Positions 46,561 through 58,909 are shown, counted from the first letter of the stretch. The stretch: DNA of 64,000 nucleotides from Ctenosaura bakeri (GCA_948474755.1 CAOLHI010002560.1:124001-188000); one strand, 5' to 3'. A program made the numbers and translations. Notes: generated from the sequence alone by a model not told the origin.

Positions 46561-47409
46561 TAGGGATGGGACGAATCCAGAATTTTCCAAATCCAAATCC
46601 GGATCCGGATCCCTGGAAGGTTCTGGGAATTGACAAATCTCACAAATCTTAAATCTTTTGAATCCTTGTTTAAAAAGCAAGAGAAAGAATGATAATCTTG
46701 GGCAAGACACACTCTCTTAGCCTTAGCAAAAACCTAGGCAAAGGCAAACCTCCATCTGAAGAAATCTGGCCAAGACATAGTTTTTCCTCAGGATCTCCCC
46801 AGTTTGAAAATGACATGAAGGCCCTTTCTACATAGGCAGGAAAATGTGGATTAATCCCCCATTTTCCTGCCTGTGTGAACAGGGCTACATACTAGAGTAC
46901 AGAAAGAATCCAGGTCAAAACTGGATTTTCTTTGCATAGCTCCTTCTGGCATTGTGGGATTTGTAGTTTGATGATGCATCAGTACACTTTGTCAGAGAAG
47001 GCTGTGATACCTTGTAAAACTTCAGACCCCAGAATTGTGTCTGAAAGAGCTTTGCAAGGGAGTTATGCAAAAGAATGTTTCAGCTGTCCTTGAAATCTCA
47101 AGCCTGTAGCTTCCAGTCAAGTACTGAACTTAAATATTAAATGTTCAGTTTGAATATCTTAGAATACAAGCCCAGCTGTAATTTCTGAAATTGTTAGCAA
47201 AGGCCATTATTACTCCAAGGGAAAAACTCACCTACTTACTTACTTCCCTTGTATGTCTGGTCTCCCAGGTTTCCAGGCGTCCCTGAATCTATTTGGTTGG
47301 CGGATTCAAAAGATTCAGTTTGCCTATTTTGGCACAGGGATTCGGATTCGGGGATCTTGAATCCTTGCCCAGGATTTGAGGATTCAAGGATTCGGTTGGT
47401 CCATCCCTA
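46561..47409. mobile_element. 849-bp hAT-like non-autonomous transposon
   Basis: The ends TAGGGATGGGACGAATCC and GGATTCGGTTGGTCCATC...CCCTA are inverted repeats of the YARNG type seen in hAT elements. The flanks are A-rich, so the 8-bp duplication cannot be verified. Inside are a piece of tRNA-type SINE (about 46690-46790) and a palindromic segment, TCTTTGCATAGCTCC...GGGAGTTATGCAAAAGA (about 46927-47077). No transposase frame. Confidence 0.68.
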
Positions 47410-48924
47410 AAAAAAACGAGTACCTGTCTACATTATCGAATTAAACTAAATGTAATCCTTAAATGTCTTTCTTCATAAGTTACTTGCATAACTTCTGAGT
47501 ACCTCACCAAACTACAAATCACATGATTCTCTAGAATGGAGCCATGAAACTGGTATGAATCTGAAAACCTGCAGAGAGGACTACCACCTGCAACTTTTGT
47601 GCTGCCGTTTTTAAAAGGAATGGGAATCAGAACTCCTTCCTAATCCAATGTAAATGGCCCAGATATTTATGGGGACACTCAGATCTATGTTCTGCCCACT
47701 CCTGACCCTTCTACATATTCAATCTGCTTGTGCAGAAGCTCCCTATATGCCATGGACAGAGCTGGGAGGGGGCTACTATTCCCATAAAAAACAGTCAACA
47801 TAAACAGCTACTCCAGTGGCCAGTTACGCCGTGTTTGACTCAGTACTCTGATAGCTGCTGCTCATCTCTTCCTCCTCCACATTGCATTGGCCTCTTTGCC
47901 AGGACCTTCTAGAAGGCACTTATATAACCATAATAACAATCCATCCATTCTATTCCCTTCTCCTTCCAGAAAATCTGACTGGGCTCCATTCCTGGTTATG
48001 CAAACATTCTGGTGGTGTCTCTTAGGAATCAGCAGTGGAACAGAGTCCAGAAACGTTTGCTAAAATCTTCACAGAACTGCCAAGCAACTGCCAAGCACAG
48101 AACTGCCAAGCAATTTGTAGGCTTTTAATCTAAACAATTTCCATCTTTATTTGACTGAACACATACAATGCTTCTGTATTGTTTATAAAATACTGATTTA
48201 ACTAATCTGGAGTTATTTTTGGATAGGCTAAATTGGTCTAACGCTTTTGAATAATCCTATTAAAACTGCCTTCATTCTTCTGCTACTCTAAATAACTTTT
48301 CTCTTGCAATTGCCCTAGCTTGTAATTTTAATTTGGACATCTGATAAAGCTATATAAATTATCATTATTAACAACAACAACCCAGTGATAGGTTCCCTGG
48401 GAGCACTGCTTGGAATAATATCTGAAGATATCTCACTGATTCCTGTATAACAACAGCAGGAAACCTCAGACACCTCTTTTAAGGTTCAGACGAAAACCAA
48501 GAGTGGATTCATCAGCCCACTGACATGGGACTCCACAACTGCCACTGTCATGGATTTCTAATTCTCAGTGAGATAGTCAGAGAATCAATGGCCTCTGTGG
48601 GATCTTTTGCTGTCCATAGAAAAGCAAAATGGCAAGCCCTTTCCCTAACATACAAGGTGTCTGCTTTTCGAAACTATAGCTTGCACATCTGTGCATCTGT
48701 GCAATTTGTGTCATCTGTGCAATTTGTGGGAAACAAAATCTTGTGAATGAAAGCACTTTGTCTGAAAATACACATAACACACACTTTGCTTGCCTTTGTA
48801 AAGAACAGGAAAACAAGTTTTTTAGTCTTGCATATGAGAATAAGCTGGGAACACATCTCTAGTGAAATATACAAAAAATTGTGTTAGGTCCCATTTGACT
48901 AGATGCAAACTAACGAAACAGTTT
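47410..48924. other. Mostly unassigned DNA
   Basis: 47430-47560 holds worn MITE text (ACTACAAATCACATGATTCT). AACTGCCAAGCA is repeated near 48075-48110. ATCTGTGCAATTTGTG is repeated near 48692-48730. No gene. Confidence 0.4.
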
Positions 48925-50154
48925 TATAATCTGGAGTTTGGGCAATATAGAAGGAAATAATATTAAAAGCTTGATAGATGAAGGGAATGCTGTGGATGTA
49001 GCATACCTCAATTTCAGTAAGGCCTTCGACAAAGTTCCCTATGACATTCTTGCAAAGAAGCTAGTAAAATGTGGGCTGGACAGGGCTACTGTTAGTTGGA
49101 TTTGTAATTGGTTGACCGACCGAACCCAAAGAGTGATCACGAATGGCTGCTTTTCATCCTGGAGAGAAGTGACTAGTGGGGTGCCACAGGGTTCTGTCCT
49201 GGGCCCAGTGCTGTTCAACATTTTTATCAATGACTTGGATGAAGGAATAGAGGGCATGCTCATCAAATTTGCAGATGATACCAAATTGGGAGGGGTTGCT
49301 AATATGCCAGAGGACAGGATCAAAATTCAAAATGACCTGGATAGATTGGAGAGCTGGGCCAAGGCGAACAAAATGAAATTCAACAGAGAGAAGTGTAAGG
49401 TCCTACACTTAGGTAGAAAAAATGGAATACAGAAATATAGGATGGGGGACACGTGGCTGGATAGCAGTACGTGTGCAAGGGATCTAGGAGTCTTCATAGA
49501 CCACAAGCTGAACATGAGTCAGCAGTGTGATGCGGCAGCCAAGAAAGCCAATGCAATTCTCGGCTGCATCAATAGGAGTATGGTGTCTAGATCGAGGGAG
49601 GTACTGGTACCACTCTACTCTGCTTTGGTTAGACCCCATCTTGAATACTGTGTCCAGTTCTGGGCACCCCAATTCAAGAAGGATATTGACAAGCTGGAGC
49701 AAGTCCAGAGGAGGGTGACCAAAATGGTGAGAGGCCTGGAAGCCATGCCCTATGAGGATAGACTTAGAGAGCTGGGTATGTTTAGTCTGCAGAAGAGAAG
49801 GTTAAGAGGGGACATGATAGCCATGTTTAAATATTTGAAGGGATGCCACGTAGAGGAAGGAGAGGGCTTGTTTTCTGCTGCTCCAGAGACCAGGACAAGG
49901 AGCAAGAGATTCAAGCTGCAGGAAAGGAGATTCCACCTGAACCTCAGGAAGAACTTCCTGACAGTCAGGGCTGTCTGGCAGTGGAATATGTTGCCTCGGA
50001 GTGTAGTGGAGTCTCCTTCCTTGGAGGTTTTTAAGCAGAGGCTTGATGGCCATCTGTCAGGATTGCTTTGAGGGTGTTCCTGCATGGCAGGGGGTTGGAC
50101 TGGATGGCCCCTGTGGTCTCTTCCAACTCTAGATTTCTATGATTCTATGATTCT
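48925..50154 (+). mobile_element. CR1 LINE, 5'-truncated
   Basis: A CR1 non-LTR retrotransposon starting inside the RT domain and ending in the CR1 3' signature: GGGGGTTGGACTGGATGGCC, CTCTTCCAACTCTA and tandem GATTCTAT. No TSD is seen, as usual for CR1. Confidence 0.92.
48938..50071 (+). CDS. CR1 reverse transcriptase, C-terminal part (377 aa)
   Basis: A continuous 377-codon frame. [11 protein letters not shown] lies near residues 24-34, [11 protein letters not shown] near 80-90 and the catalytic FADD near 111-114. A CR1 C-terminal domain follows with [12 protein letters not shown] and YCVQFWAP, ending next to the 3' UTR. The endonuclease and RT fingers are missing through 5' truncation, so it cannot act alone. 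The ATG is internal. No stop over 1.1 kb suggests a younger insertion than the 39308 fragment. Confidence 0.9.
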   Translation: MGNIEGNNIKSLIDEGNAVDVAYLNFSKAFDKVPYDILAKKLVKCGLDRATVSWICNWLTDRTQRVITNGCFSSWREVTSGVPQGSVLGPVLFNIFINDLDEGIEGMLIKFADDTKLGGVANMPEDRIKIQNDLDRLESWAKANKMKFNREKCKVLHLGRKNGIQKYRMGDTWLDSSTCARDLGVFIDHKLNMSQQCDAAAKKANAILGCINRSMVSRSREVLVPLYSALVRPHLEYCVQFWAPQFKKDIDKLEQVQRRVTKMVRGLEAMPYEDRLRELGMFSLQKRRLRGDMIAMFKYLKGCHVEEGEGLFSAAPETRTRSKRFKLQERRFHLNLRKNFLTVRAVWQWNMLPRSVVESPSLEVFKQRLDGHLSGLL

Positions 50155-51772
50155 AAAAATTATTCAAAAAGGAGGTTGAAAATCAATTGTCGGGAAACCC
50201 TGAAGAGGAGAATCCTGAACTGAACTGGACTTCATAGTTTGGGACTTATTCTGCACAGGATAAGTCTCCAACTTTTTGCACAAAAATACCACATGCAAAG
50301 GTTGCACAAAATAAGTCCTGATAAGTCTTTAAAAATTGTTTAGTTTTGAAAGACTTTCTTGCACTAGGAACAACATTGCTAAAATTACTCATTGCTTCCT
50401 TCAAGAATGAATTAAAAGAGTAATATCCTTGTTGAGCAGAAGAGAGCACAGCAGTTCTCTGTCTCTGATAAAAGCGGCCAAGAGGGTTCTGGTCCTCTTG
50501 CAAAGATGAAAAAGTTATCAAGAGGTTCTTGGCTTACAAAAACTATTTAAGCCCAACTTAGGTGTTGGGAACTTTAAAGGCTTGAGAGCCGATTTTACTC
50601 CCATAGCACATCCCACCACAAGCTGCACTCTCTGCTCCTGTGCAAACTGTGTTGAAGCCCACATCTAGTTTTAAAAGAAAAACACACACATTTTTTGGTT
50701 TTAAAAAGTGGGAGTACATAATGTGATCTAAAGGTAAATTACACTTCTTTGAGCCTTCAAGGAGTATGGGTTTCCTATTTTGTATGATTTTTTTTTATTA
50801 CAGGGACGATTGAAATATGTTCCTCATTCTGTTCCATAAGAAGACACAAAGGAGGATATCCATGACCAAGATATCCAGAGACTTTTTGAAAAAGTTAATA
50901 GAGACTGAGGGACCTTTTATCCCATTCTCCTTCTCCTTTCCTTACTAAAATCCACCCCCACAGACTGTTATTTGCACTACAGAGGTCATTTGAATAGTAC
51001 CTACATGGTTTCTTTCAGGAGGCAAATAGCAGCTTGTTGCAGGGGTGGGGGAGATTTTTTTGATGGAGAAGAACAGTATGAGTATGTGTTTGTGGGGGGG
51101 ATACAGTGGATGCAGCTGGAAGTTTGTTTGTTTGTTTTGTTTTTAAATGAGATCCTAATTGTGGATCTCCTGGGTCACATCTAATTTGGCTCTGAGCTAT
51201 TGGGAGTGGCACAAATGTTGATTGTAATACTTGCATGTGTGCTCACTACCCCCTCTTGTTCCACAATATTTACAAATAAACAGTTTATTGAAACACCACC
51301 AGAAAATTTCTCCGGTTATTTCTCCTAACAAGGAAGGTGACCCTTTGAAAACTGCCACTGCAAAATGTCTTGTGAATTGGGAAAAGGAGAAAGATGCAAT
51401 ATAATAGCCAAGATCCTAGATCATGCAGGAAGAGAATAACATTTTGCCTGTGCAGTTCTGTTTTCCCCTCTGCCCTGGCAGCTGTCAAGTCCCAGCCTGG
51501 TCTTGGCACCAAGGAGAAGGAAATGGAGGATGCACGCCATCTGGGAGTGCACCCTTGTTTCCACTGTACAGCTGAGACCAGATGCTTCTGCCCCTCTGAA
51601 CGGTCTCCTCCCTTGCATCAACCAACCCAATAAACAGATACAGCAGCAGCACACTCCATAGACTTGATAGCTGTCTGGGGAGAGGCTGGTCCTCCTGGGG
51701 AGAGGCTGGTCCTGCACCTCATTCAAAAAGAGATATACGAGCACATAAGCCACATGTGCATTTATGTCACTA
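50155..51772. other. Unassigned non-coding DNA
   Basis: A GTTTG run sits near 51124-51142. TGGGGAGAGGCTGGTCCT is duplicated in tandem at about 51676-51712. No gene. Confidence 0.4.
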
Positions 51773-52673
51773 TGTTACCCTGATTTATGGGGGTGCCGGG
51801 AGTGACACCTAAATGCGCTCACAATTAAACAAGTTGGGGGAAATTAGTCAAAGAGCACAAGCTAGCAATGCGAGAGGCAGGGCAACGCAGCAGAATCTTT
51901 TACCCAATGTCTATGGGGTCAAGCCAAGCCAAGGAGCACACCGGAGTTTAAGAATAATTGTGATCTTTATTAAATACAGACAAACAGTGTATGCAACACA
52001 CTCACATAGATAACTATAAGAAATAAAGGTTGGAGTGGGATAGAGGTATTTTCAAGAGGGATTGTTGGTTTAGGCAATACTATACCTGTCCGGGAGCCCA
52101 GGTAGTCTGAAGATTGAGTTCGTTGGTATATAGTCTCAGTACGTGGAACTGAGAGGAAGGCTCGCCAAACAAAGTGGCAGCAAGACGGGATGGAAATCAG
52201 GAGTGATCCGAAGAGGCTCTCAGAGTCAGGGGTTTTTATAGGGAGGAATGGAGCTACAGGCTGTTCCGTACTTGGGGAGAAACAATGAGTGTAGGGCTGG
52301 AGACAAAGCCTCCGAAAGGTCAGAATTTAACATGATTAAGTTAGGTTCAAATTGACAATAGAGTAGCCAGTATGCAGATGTGCAGTGCTTGACATTTGAG
52401 TATCCAGCTTGTCAAGTTGCCTGCTCGGGGCAGGGAGTTCTTTGTAAGCAGCGTGCATACATAATGAGGGTGCTTGCCTTTGAGGTCTCCTAAAGCGACG
52501 CTATTTCTGGCTTGCCTGTATTGTTGTGGAATATTGCAGCAATTAAGGGCCGAGCCTGACTGCGGTGAACCACCTCGCAAACACGTGGAGAGGGATGGTG
52601 GAAGACAGCCAAATTATTGATATCAAAATGATATCTATGTCACCTCAAGCACAGGCTAGAAACTGCAGTAACA
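51773..52673 (-). mobile_element. Solo LTR (TGTTAC...GTAACA family), copy 5
   Basis: A 901-bp unit with TGTTACCC and GTAACA ends and a perfect 4-bp duplication ACTA (51769-51772, 52674-52677). On the minus strand it carries TATAAAAA (52233-52240) and AATAAA (51966-51971). It is close to the 13311 copy across its length, so these two may be one subfamily. Confidence 0.86.
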
Positions 52674-53392
52674 ACTAGTAGGATGCTGGCTAATATAGTA
52701 ATTCATCAAGAAAGACTATATAAATGTTGCTAACAAATACATACATACATACATAAGCACTTTATAAGTATTAAGTAATGATGATGAATAATGACTACAG
52801 TGCCTTTGAATGCACTGTCTGAACCACCCTGGAATTAAAGGAAATTGCTGTCAGGTCAGAGGGTGTGACTTTCTATCTAGTTTTAGCCCTGGTGCCTCTC
52901 TTTAGAAATTAAGTACAAGAAACACACTGCATTCTTTGTAAGACATTTATCTTCTAGAGCTAGATGCCAGGATCTTTCTCCCAAAGGAATGGTGGAATGC
53001 AGGACTAATCACAAAGGCAGCTTTAATTGGTCTTACGGAAATGCACCCTGGCAGGGAGAAAAACATCCCTCTGTGACTCACTTCAACTTCTCTGTACTGA
53101 TTTTCTTTAACAACAAAAAGAATATACCTGTTAGAAGTGAAAGGTTGGAAAGAGTAATGAATCAGGAAGTTGTGTGTGCAGGCTGATCATAGGAAAAATA
53201 AAAACCAAGGCCTGAATCTTATACACAGTTTGACTTAGTACTCCCACTGAACTCTTTAATATTTATTCAACATTTATATAAATCCCATTGATTTAGTTAA
53301 CCTACTTTAATTGGAATTGCCAATAGGATTCAGACCCAAATAATCTCACTTACAGAAAAAAAAAAGGTTAAAAATGTTATGTCATCAGTTTC
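52674..53392. other. Unassigned DNA with (CATA)n
   Basis: A CATA microsatellite at 52737-52755. The rest is unassigned. Confidence 0.4.
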
Positions 53393-53585
53393 AGCCAGCA
53401 CAGTGTAGTGGTTTGAGCATTTGACTGTGGCCCTGAAGACCAGGATTTTATTCTCCATTCAGCCATGGAAACTGACTGGGTGACCTTGGCTGTGTCACAC
53501 TCTCAGCCTCAGAAAACCCCATGAAGGGATCACTTTAGGGTGCCATAAATCAGAAATGACTTGAAAACACAACAGCAACAACGCC
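53393..53585 (+). repeat. tRNA-derived SINE
   Basis: A-box-like TAGTGGTTTGAGCATTTGAC, body CAGCCATGGAAACTGACTGG, and a tail with GAAATGACTTGAAAACACAA. The B box is worn. Same family as 36425. Confidence 0.75.
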
Positions 53586-53806
53586 TGTCATTGTCCTTGA
53601 CATGCAAACTAAAAGGAAGAGCAAAGTGGGTTCTGAAATTCCTTTAGCAATGCCACAGCCTGAAAAATGCACCCCCTATTTGCAGATGCTTAACATCAGT
53701 GCAGTGGTCTAGTAGCGCCCAGACTCAAGGTTTTTCAAGTTATCAGAGCAATGGTGTCCTCTTCTTGGGCTTTTCTTGTGAAGCTTTGTAGTAATTCTTA
53801 GATAAT

Positions 53807-53838
<32 letters not shown>

Positions 53839-54485
53839 CCTCACACACACCACACATACACACACAAGCATTAACTGGATTTCCAAACAGTAAGATATTA
53901 TTGTGAACTATATGTCACACACAGACAGATTAACGCAGCTTCCTGCATTTTTGGACTCTTCTTGAAGGTGTAGCTGGGGGACTGTAACAATGAGTGTCTG
54001 CACCACTGCATACGTGTAGGGGAGCCAGCCAATGTCATAAAGGAATTGGACAGTACATGGCCGGCAATGGTGTCAATGTGCCAAATTTTCAGTTTGTACT
54101 GTTCTGCTTTTGCTTTATCAGGCGTGTTAACAGAGTACAATTGTTTCTCCACTGGCATTGCACTGGTTGTGGGGAGAAGGGTTATATGTGGAGAGAGACC
54201 AGCAAAACTGCTTACAGCTTGGCCTATAGCCAAAGAACACAAACACAGAATTGGCATGTGTTTTGTTTTGCCACCGAAGTTGTGAAACTTCAATTTGTCT
54301 CCCATTCATTTTAGCTTTTCAGGACAATATGTTGTGATTATTTCAAAGCTGTCAAAGGACAAGACTGCCTGAGCTGGGCACTTTCTTGCAAACTTATGCT
54401 TCAATGACATCTGGTGGTTAGCTAGATAGAATTTTCCCCAATGCTTTGAAATATGTGCTGCTAGAATTCCATTTCGCACCCTGTC
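53586..54485. other. Unassigned DNA with (CT)n(CA)n
   Basis: A CT run at 53806-53838 followed by CA at 53841-53867. No gene or other repeat recognised. Confidence 0.4.
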
Positions 54486-54488
54486 CTA

Positions 54489-54599
54489 GGCCATTTCCGC
54501 ACTAGACTGTTATAGCGCTATTATTCCACTTTCAACATCCTATGGAATCCTGGGGTTTGCAGTTTCGGGAGGGGCTGGCAGTCTAGTGCGAAAATGGCC
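54489..54599. mobile_element. GGCCATTTCC MITE, 111 bp, 3-bp TSD
   Basis: Starts GGCCATTTCCGCACTAGACT and ends AGTCTAGTGCGAAAATGGCC, flanked by CTA (54486-54488, 54600-54602). The core has CCACTTTCAACATCCTATGG. It is a shorter derivative of the 33027-type palindrome. Confidence 0.82.
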
Positions 54600-55128
54600 C
54601 TAGTCACAGAACTACTTCAGAAGTATTGGATTAGCAATAGGGATTTTATTGACTAAAACTTTCCACAAGGTCTAACAGAGAAATGTGCTTGTCGTGAGTG
54701 GATTTTGTTCTTTCAAATGAGTGCAACACCAAGAGGCATGACTCGGTGACTGCCTTCCCCAGTGACTAGGGACAGCTGTCATGGAAACTAGCTACAACTC
54801 TGTTACATTGCCAAATGAATTCAGCTTTGTCACCAAGACAAGTGTGTGTCTCAAGTGCATAGGCATGTGTGGCTTTGCCCCATGCTAATCTAATGTCAGA
54901 GTGACTGATTAATCCTTAGGTCTCAGGGAGAAATGCCTGGCTATTTGGCAGGCAAAGAGAAAATAATACCATCACTGATAAAACTGACATCCCATACCTG
55001 GAGCCAGGGGCAGACTGTGGATTTTACCACCCTCAGATTCTATGAGAGAATGGGACCTCTTCCAGTGCCAAACACAGTACTGATCCAGAGCCCGAGCACC
55101 AAAGCAACAGACAGCAATGTCCCAGGAA
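54600..55128. other. Unassigned non-coding DNA
   Basis: No gene or repeat recognised before the L1 insertion. Confidence 0.4.
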
Positions 55129-56472
55129 ATGGACAAAGAGTATGAAAAGATATGTTAAGGATTTTAAAGAATATACTAAATTTGAACAAATTATTATTCA
55201 AAGAGAAAATATGCAAGAAAATGAAATACTAAAAGGTACAACAAGTGAAATATATAAAATATTAGCAAAAGAACAAGAAGAGGATTATCTTAGAAAAATA
55301 TGGGAGGAAGAGACAGTACAAACTATAGATATACAAGAATGGAGAAAAATTTGGGAACAACGCCATTTAAAAAAATTATCAATAAGAATAAAAGAGAATT
55401 ATTATAAAATAGTTTGGAAATGGTACTTGACTCCAGTGAAATTAAATCAAATAGATGAGAAATATTCAAGATTGTGTTGGAGAGGATGTCAAGAAATTGG
55501 TACATATATGCATATGTGGTGGAAATGCAACAAGATAAAGGAATTTTGGCAAAAGGTTTTTAAAGAGATAAAAGAGATTATAGGATTAGAAATACCAGTA
55601 TGTCCAAATATAGCGTTGTTGTCCATATATAATAAGGTAGAGTGTACTCAGGCAAAGAAAGAATTAATAACAAATTTGTTAACTGCAGCGAGATTAATAA
55701 TAGCAAAAAAATGGAAGACAAATGAAAAAATTCAAATAGAAGAATGGTATAAAGAAGTGTGGAAAATTGTAATTAATGATAAACTAACATGTAGAATTAG
55801 GTTTATGAAAGGTTTGGTAAAAACAAATGATTTTGAAGAAATTTGGAAAATATTTTTAGAAAAAGTTCTGAAAAGAGATGGTAATGTTACCCTGTTAAAA
55901 GAAGATTGGCAATTTTGGAAAGTGAATTAAATAAAAAGTTGGCTCTGGGGGGTTGGTTTTTTTTTTATTATTATTACTTTTATCTTTTATTTTGTATTTT
56001 TATATTGTTTATTATCTGTGTGTGTTAAACTTGTGATTTATAGATGTAATTTGATATGTGATGTTCAATGTTTAAAAGGGGGAAAAAAAGTTAAAAGGTA
56101 ATTGGTTTTAGAGAGAGGTTATTATTAGAGATATTAAGTAATAAGTTTATAATTAATAATAGTAAGAGATTAAATGGGAGTGAAAAATATTGAATTAAGA
56201 GTGAAAGTATAATAATAAAAATGAATATAATGAAAATAAGAATTGAAGATACGTAACAAAAATATATAAGTTGTATGAATGGAACAAGCTGAACAAGTTT
56301 ATGATTTTAGGGGAAGGGAAAAACAATAATATAAGTTTGCATTCTTTAAAAGAAGGGGAAAAAATTTTTGTTTTGTTTTGTTTGTTTGTTTTTTAATTCA
56401 CTATTATGTATAACACATGGTGTTTTATTTTTCGTTTGTTTTTGTGTTATAGTTTAATAAAATAAAATAAAA
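55129..56472 (+). mobile_element. L1 LINE, 5'-truncated, with 16-bp TSD
   Basis: 1344 bp flanked by AGCAATGTCCCAGGAA at 55113-55128 and 56473-56488. It carries the ORF2 C terminus, an AT-rich 3' UTR and an AATAAAATAAAATAAAA-type tail. The two intact 16-bp copies show a young insertion. Its sequence differs clearly from the 20962 L1, so it is a separate subfamily. Confidence 0.93.
55142..55930 (+). CDS. L1 ORF2 C-terminal domain (262 aa, truncated)
   Basis: An intact 262-codon frame from the C-terminal end of L1 ORF2. It holds the L1 zinc-knuckle pattern CX3CX7HX4C, with Cys 112 and 116, His 124 and Cys 129, inside a WRGCQEIGTYMHMWWKC context. The endonuclease and RT are gone, so it has no enzyme activity. 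The ATG is internal. The Lys/Ile-rich, AT-rich codon usage matches the element rather than the flanks. Confidence 0.88.
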   Translation: MKRYVKDFKEYTKFEQIIIQRENMQENEILKGTTSEIYKILAKEQEEDYLRKIWEEETVQTIDIQEWRKIWEQRHLKKLSIRIKENYYKIVWKWYLTPVKLNQIDEKYSRLCWRGCQEIGTYMHMWWKCNKIKEFWQKVFKEIKEIIGLEIPVCPNIALLSIYNKVECTQAKKELITNLLTAARLIIAKKWKTNEKIQIEEWYKEVWKIVINDKLTCRIRFMKGLVKTNDFEEIWKIFLEKVLKRDGNVTLLKEDWQFWKVN

Positions 56473-58004
56473 AGCAATGTCCCAGGAACAACTCTACTTC
56501 CATCATACTGCCTAAATTGGCTTCAAGTAATCTTGGTCAAGGTCATCCATGCTTGCCTACATTTATGTTGTTGTTACTTGCCATATGCACCCCTGAAGTT
56601 AAGCAATATTTGACCATTTGCCAGGAGGTACATTCCTCAGCCTGAGTCATTACTAAAGAAATGACAGAGCCCTGTCTGCTCTTCCATTTGGTTGCCCTCT
56701 TTTCCTACTATATTCCACTTTATCTAACATTATTGGCTTTTCCAGTGGGTCATATCTCATTATATTTCAAGAATATGACAGTCCCAGTTTAGTCATTTTG
56801 GCTTCTAGTGAGAGTTCATTTGCCCCCAGACTCAACGATTGGTGATTTCTGGTTGTTTTCTTTATTATTACTTAACTAATTACACTTGGATGCTCGAATC
56901 AGTGCACGTGGTTTTCCGCTCTACCATTTACTCTGTGCAACAGCCCTGGGATCCAGCTCAGGCTGGGGCACATGACCAGACCAAGATCATTTATGGATCC
57001 TGCAAGGAATGTCAGCAGACCCCCCCTGCCTTTTTTGATGGCTGCCATAGGGGTGTAGCTCTGGGGGAGGGGAGAGGAGGGCCCAAGTGAAATTCTCCCT
57101 CAGTCTCCATGTTCCTAGCATTGCAGAAACCTAACATTTTAGGTGAATGTTTAGAAATACAGTTTAGGTCTCCAAAGCAAGGAAGCAGAAAAAGTTGCCA
57201 AGGGAAGGCAAATGTAAGTGTTCTACATGTGGATGGTTTTTGAGTGTTGCCCCACAATGCTCTTTTCAATGCTAAAACTGTGAGGATTGCACAAAATTTT
57301 TATAGGGAGGCAGACTTCTTACGGAGAGGCAATGCCCTCATTCTCCCCACCCTGTAGCTACTCCTCTAGACTGCCACAAGAGGTCTGCACATTCTATGAC
57401 AGAGGTAAAAGTCATGCAGATCTCAATATATTACTACGGCACAAGTCCAAACAGTCTTGGCTAGGACATCTAATGATAGGAAATGCTAGTAGTTATATTC
57501 CAACATTTGGACGCTGAATCTTTCCCACCCCTGTTCTATGGTGTCTAGCTGTTTGGGAAGAATCTAAGTTGTATTGCTAAGGAGCTACTCTGTTTAATCC
57601 CAGAAGTAAGGAAACAATTAAAAGAGAAAGTGTTTTCAATTCACTTACCCAAGCCTTGAAGATGTAGATTTTGTACAATATCCTAAGAACTATTCTAGGG
57701 TAGCAAATGTGGAGTCATATATATCTGAAGCGTTCAAAACAGGGGGCGCATTTTGACTTTGGCCTTGTCCATCCCTGGGCCAATCTGTTGCATTCACCAG
57801 TAGGCACTCTGCACCTAGCATTTGATACAGTGCTTAGTAAGAATGGGTTCTGGTCTCCTTGACTGAAGAAGTGACAGGCAAATATTTATCCCAGAAGCCA
57901 GCTAGATTCAAGTTGCCTTGATGCAGGTGGAAAACAAAATTAATCAAAATCTTGAGGAATAAAGGAAAAAGAGAAAGAAATATAAGGTTTTCAAGATTAA
58001 GCAG
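56473..58004. other. Unassigned non-coding DNA
   Basis: 57045-57090 (CATAGGGGTGTAGCTCTGGG) resembles the end of a CAGTGGCGTAGC-type hAT but has no partner end. The remainder is unassigned. Confidence 0.4.
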
Positions 58005-58150
58005 GTTTAAGATGAAAACACATTGGCTAGTATTCTGTTGGTGTCATATGGATATGTAAAATCTCTTACAGAAGCTGGTGGACATTTTTATCCAGCGCAC
58101 AATGTCTGCTGCTTCAGTTCAAACTCACAGAAGCAGAGCTCTGTGTGCCC
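58005..58150. repeat. Unclassified interspersed repeat, copy 2
   Basis: Partner of 13010-13150: CTGTTGGTGTCATATGGATA and GGTGGACATTTTTATCCA at matching spacing. Confidence 0.45.
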
Positions 58151-58540
58151 TAGTTTTCATCTCTGCAATGTTGGTGGGTATGCATTAAGAACACAGTATC
58201 TTAGCCCCTTTAAAAAGCATTCCTAGGAATATAACTGTCCTTGTGCTGCACTCATTGACATTTGCTGCTTGTGGGGGAAGTGAGACAGTAAAAGACAGTT
58301 GATGCAAAAATAAAGCACCTCTGTCACTGTAGTCAATAAGTACTGCTAATTCCTTCTCTAAATCTAGTTGTTGTTGACCACTCTATGTCTATTCTTCATT
58401 TTAATGTTTGACAATGTGTAACCTAATTGAAGGGCCTAAATGCCCTAAAGCAGTGGTTCTCAACCTTCCTAATGCCACGACCCCTTAATACAGTTCCTCA
58501 TGTTGTGGTGACCCCCAACCATAAAATTATTTTCGTTACT

Positions 58541-58542
58541 AT

Positions 58543-58577
<35 letters not shown>

Positions 58578-58579
58578 TT
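58541..58579. repeat. (TTTA)n microsatellite
   Basis: About ten tetranucleotide units, at the point where SPIN-like left-end sequence stops. Confidence 0.95.
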
Positions 58580-58881
58580 ATTTAGTTTGTTATTTCCAAC
58601 ATCAAATAGATTGGAAACACTGCCCTAAATCACTGCTCTGGATAGACTTCTAATGTCTAAAAACTGGTATCCCTCCCCCCTTTTTTAAGCACAGAAAGCA
58701 TCCATCAATGCCAGAATTAATGCAGTAGTTCTAGTTCTGAATGTTGGGTTTCCACAGTTCAAAAAGCCAGTCACTCCCAAAGGCAATGCCAAAACAGCCC
58801 ACATTTTACACAAGGCGCAGGGAGGAAAGGACAGGGAGAGAGGAAAGATGGTGGCAGCATAAGCAGACGCGTTTGGTTTCA

Positions 58882-58909
58882 CTCCCTCCCTCCCTCCCTC
58901 CCTCCCTCC
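58882..58909. repeat. (CTCC)n microsatellite
   Basis: About seven CTCC units followed by GGAGTGCGGCCGC, inside the composite hAT. Confidence 0.95.
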
